From CAZISM01 sp964541895 (GTDB lineage: Bacteria; Zhuqueibacterota; Zhuqueibacteria; Residuimicrobiales; Residuimicrobiaceae), in contig CAZISM010000124.1 of the NCBI GenBank assembly GCA_964541895.1, positions 1 to 15,148 of the forward strand: a stretch of DNA of 15,148 nt, read 5' to 3'. Under the pieces are notes generated by a model, which was given only the letters and a program-made list of their open reading frames with translations, had not been told where the DNA came from and made no database searches. Numbering within the stretch: the stretch's first letter is position 1; the number at the start of each line of letters is the position of its first letter. This document shows, piece after piece, positions 14,186 through 15,148 of the stretch. Made by a program: the position numbers and the translations under genes.

Positions 14186-14909
14186 ACGCGGCCATCATCT
14201 GCTTGGCCCGTTCATAATCCTCCGGGGTATCCATCTCTATGCTCGGCCATTCACAGGTATCGACGGCATAGAGCAGGGCGCCGTGTTCCAGCATCTCCTG
14301 CACCGAATACTCAAACACCTGATCGAGAATGCCTTCCTTGACGATCCGGCGCTCCAGCACGGCGTAGAGTTGATCCATGAAACGGGGTGAAAATTTTCGC
14401 ACGCCTATGGCTTCGCCCGCCGCTTTTTTGATATCCACCGGTTTGCCCATTTCCACGACGCGATAGTTGCCGTCGAGCACCACTTTGACGGCTTCCTCGT
14501 CCACTTCGATTTTGCTGTGAAAGGCGATCACGTCGTGCTCCCGGGACTCGCGCAGCCGGGTGATGACGCCGGGATAGAACCATTGATCCGCGTCGATCAG
14601 GAGGATTTCTTTTCCCTGTACAAAGGGTTTGGTCTTGAACACCGAGACGCTGTCACTGGTGCTGGCATAGATTTCGTTGGTGGTAAACTGCACGTTCAGA
14701 TGGGGGTACTCGCTGGTGACAAACTCTATAATCATTTCTTCCAGATAACCGGTCATGATGAGAATGTCATGAATACCACAGATGGTGAGATTGTCGAGAA
14801 TTTGTCCAAGGATCGGTTTGCCGTTGATTTGTAGCAGGCATTTGGGCATGTGATCGGTGAGGGGGCGTAAGCGGTACGAAGCGCCGGCGGCAAGAATCAC
14901 AGCAATCAT
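14175..14909 (-). CDS. NTP transferase family nucleotidyltransferase (LicC/IPCT-like)
   Basis: A 244-residue nucleotidyltransferase of the Rossmann-like sugar-phosphate family. It would couple NTP (probably CTP or UTP) with a phosphorylated sugar, polyol or choline-like alcohol. Visible motifs are the nucleotide loop LAAGASYRLRPLT (6-18, a variant of GxGTRLxPLT), MPK (21-23), the metal-binding LIDAD (104-108), EMGKP (153-157), GEAIGV (165-170) and EMDTPEDYERA (225-235). The short length and the NEIYASTSDSVSV block (78-90) resemble the small LicC / inositol-phosphate cytidylyltransferase group rather than RmlA or GalU. The ATG at 14909 is chosen over an in-frame start at 15017 because GGAGGT stands just before it and LAAG must lie near the N-terminus. 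Its start overlaps the stop of the upstream membrane protein by ATGA. Substrate unknown. Confidence 0.85.
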   Translation of the reverse strand: MIAVILAAGASYRLRPLTDHMPKCLLQINGKPILGQILDNLTICGIHDILIMTGYLEEMIIEFVTSEYPHLNVQFTTNEIYASTSDSVSVFKTKPFVQGKEILLIDADQWFYPGVITRLRESREHDVIAFHSKIEVDEEAVKVVLDGNYRVVEMGKPVDIKKAAGEAIGVRKFSPRFMDQLYAVLERRIVKEGILDQVFEYSVQEMLEHGALLYAVDTCEWPSIEMDTPEDYERAKQMMAAFKP

Positions 14910-15148
14910 TTGACCTCCACAGGTATGCGTCCCAATCGGTGAACCAGGATGGTTTCCAGTACGATGAGTGTAACGAGAAAGATGTTGCCGGCGATCAGGG
15001 TGATGCCAAAGTACCACTCGACCTTGTCGATCAGGGCGGTTATGATCACCAGCGAGATATGGGTGGTGCTGCCCAGAAAGGACCAGCCGCGCAAAAGCAG
15101 GCCGCGCTGATCCGGATAGGCGTTGAATACTTTAAAGTCGGAAAAGGT
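14906..15148 (-). CDS. C-terminal part of a membrane protein (possibly CDP-alcohol phosphatidyltransferase), cut by the window edge
   Basis: The frame is open from the window edge to a TGA at 14908-14906, giving the last 80 residues of a protein whose start lies beyond 15148. It has two hydrophobic segments, at about residues 24-40 (FLGSTTHISLVIITALI) and 46-69 of the fragment, joined by DKVEW, with a basic tail (HRLGRIPVEVK). It shares ATGA with the nucleotidyltransferase start, so the two are almost certainly translated together. Small cytidylyltransferases of this type are often next to, or fused with, CDP-alcohol phosphatidyltransferases, as in the IPCT/DIPP synthase of thermophiles, and the tail helices would fit. 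The catalytic DGxxAR motif of that family would lie outside the window, so the assignment is inference. Confidence 0.5.
   Translation of the reverse strand, partial: TFSDFKVFNAYPDQRGLLLRGWSFLGSTTHISLVIITALIDKVEWYFGITLIAGNIFLVTLIVLETILVHRLGRIPVEVK

Overview
This window is 15,148 bases of bacterial chromosome, moderately GC-rich by eye. The signs point to a Gram-negative organism with an outer membrane: a Wza-type polysaccharide export protein, Sec signal peptides on two glycoside hydrolases, and polysaccharide precursor genes. The gene mix (signal-peptide GH127 and GH28 enzymes, a URO-D-like protein in a sugar locus, a four-helix-bundle protein, a short TfoX-N protein) suits the FCB/KSB1-Caldithrix-Ignavibacteria side of the bacterial tree or a similar plant-polysaccharide degrader. 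The placement is inference; no marker gene here fixes the phylum. I see no rRNA, tRNA, CRISPR array, insertion sequence or phage gene.

Layout. (1) Positions 76-3738, plus strand: a four-helix-bundle protein, an M24 metallopeptidase and a secreted GH127 enzyme of the beta-L-arabinofuranosidase family. The last two are closely spaced. (2) Positions 8266-3744, minus strand: a URO-D/MtaA-like protein, an MFS sugar porter, a secreted GH28 polygalacturonase-like enzyme and a short TfoX-N protein. This operon meets the GH127 gene tail to tail. Regions 1 and 2 together look like a small pectin / arabinose-glycan utilisation locus: GH28 would cut galacturonan or rhamnogalacturonan backbones, GH127 would remove L-arabinofuranose (or related) side groups, and the porter would import released sugar. 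(3) Positions 12194-8371, minus strand: rfbB (dTDP-glucose 4,6-dehydratase), wecB (UDP-GlcNAc 2-epimerase) and an SLBB-domain polysaccharide export protein. The operon has a well-formed sigma70-type promoter in front and a hairpin terminator behind it. It makes sugar nucleotides for, and exports, a surface polysaccharide. (4) Positions 12440-14185, plus strand: nadE, glutamine-dependent NAD+ synthetase, divergent from rfbB. (5) Positions 15148-14175, minus strand: the end of a membrane protein, possibly a CDP-alcohol phosphotransferase, joined by an ATGA overlap to a small nucleotidyltransferase whose 3' end overlaps that of nadE.

The main non-coding structure is the 245-base divergent region between rfbB and nadE. 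It holds the rfbB promoter and, directly upstream of its -35 box, a nested inverted repeat about 124 bases long, including a perfect 13-bp pair of arms. The genes themselves are mostly recognisable families. The less ordinary points are this intergenic structure, the URO-D-like protein with a Zn-type His-x-Cys...Cys motif inside a pectin locus, the GH28 active site without the classical GHG and RIK motifs, and the nucleotidyltransferase/membrane-protein pair at the right edge.
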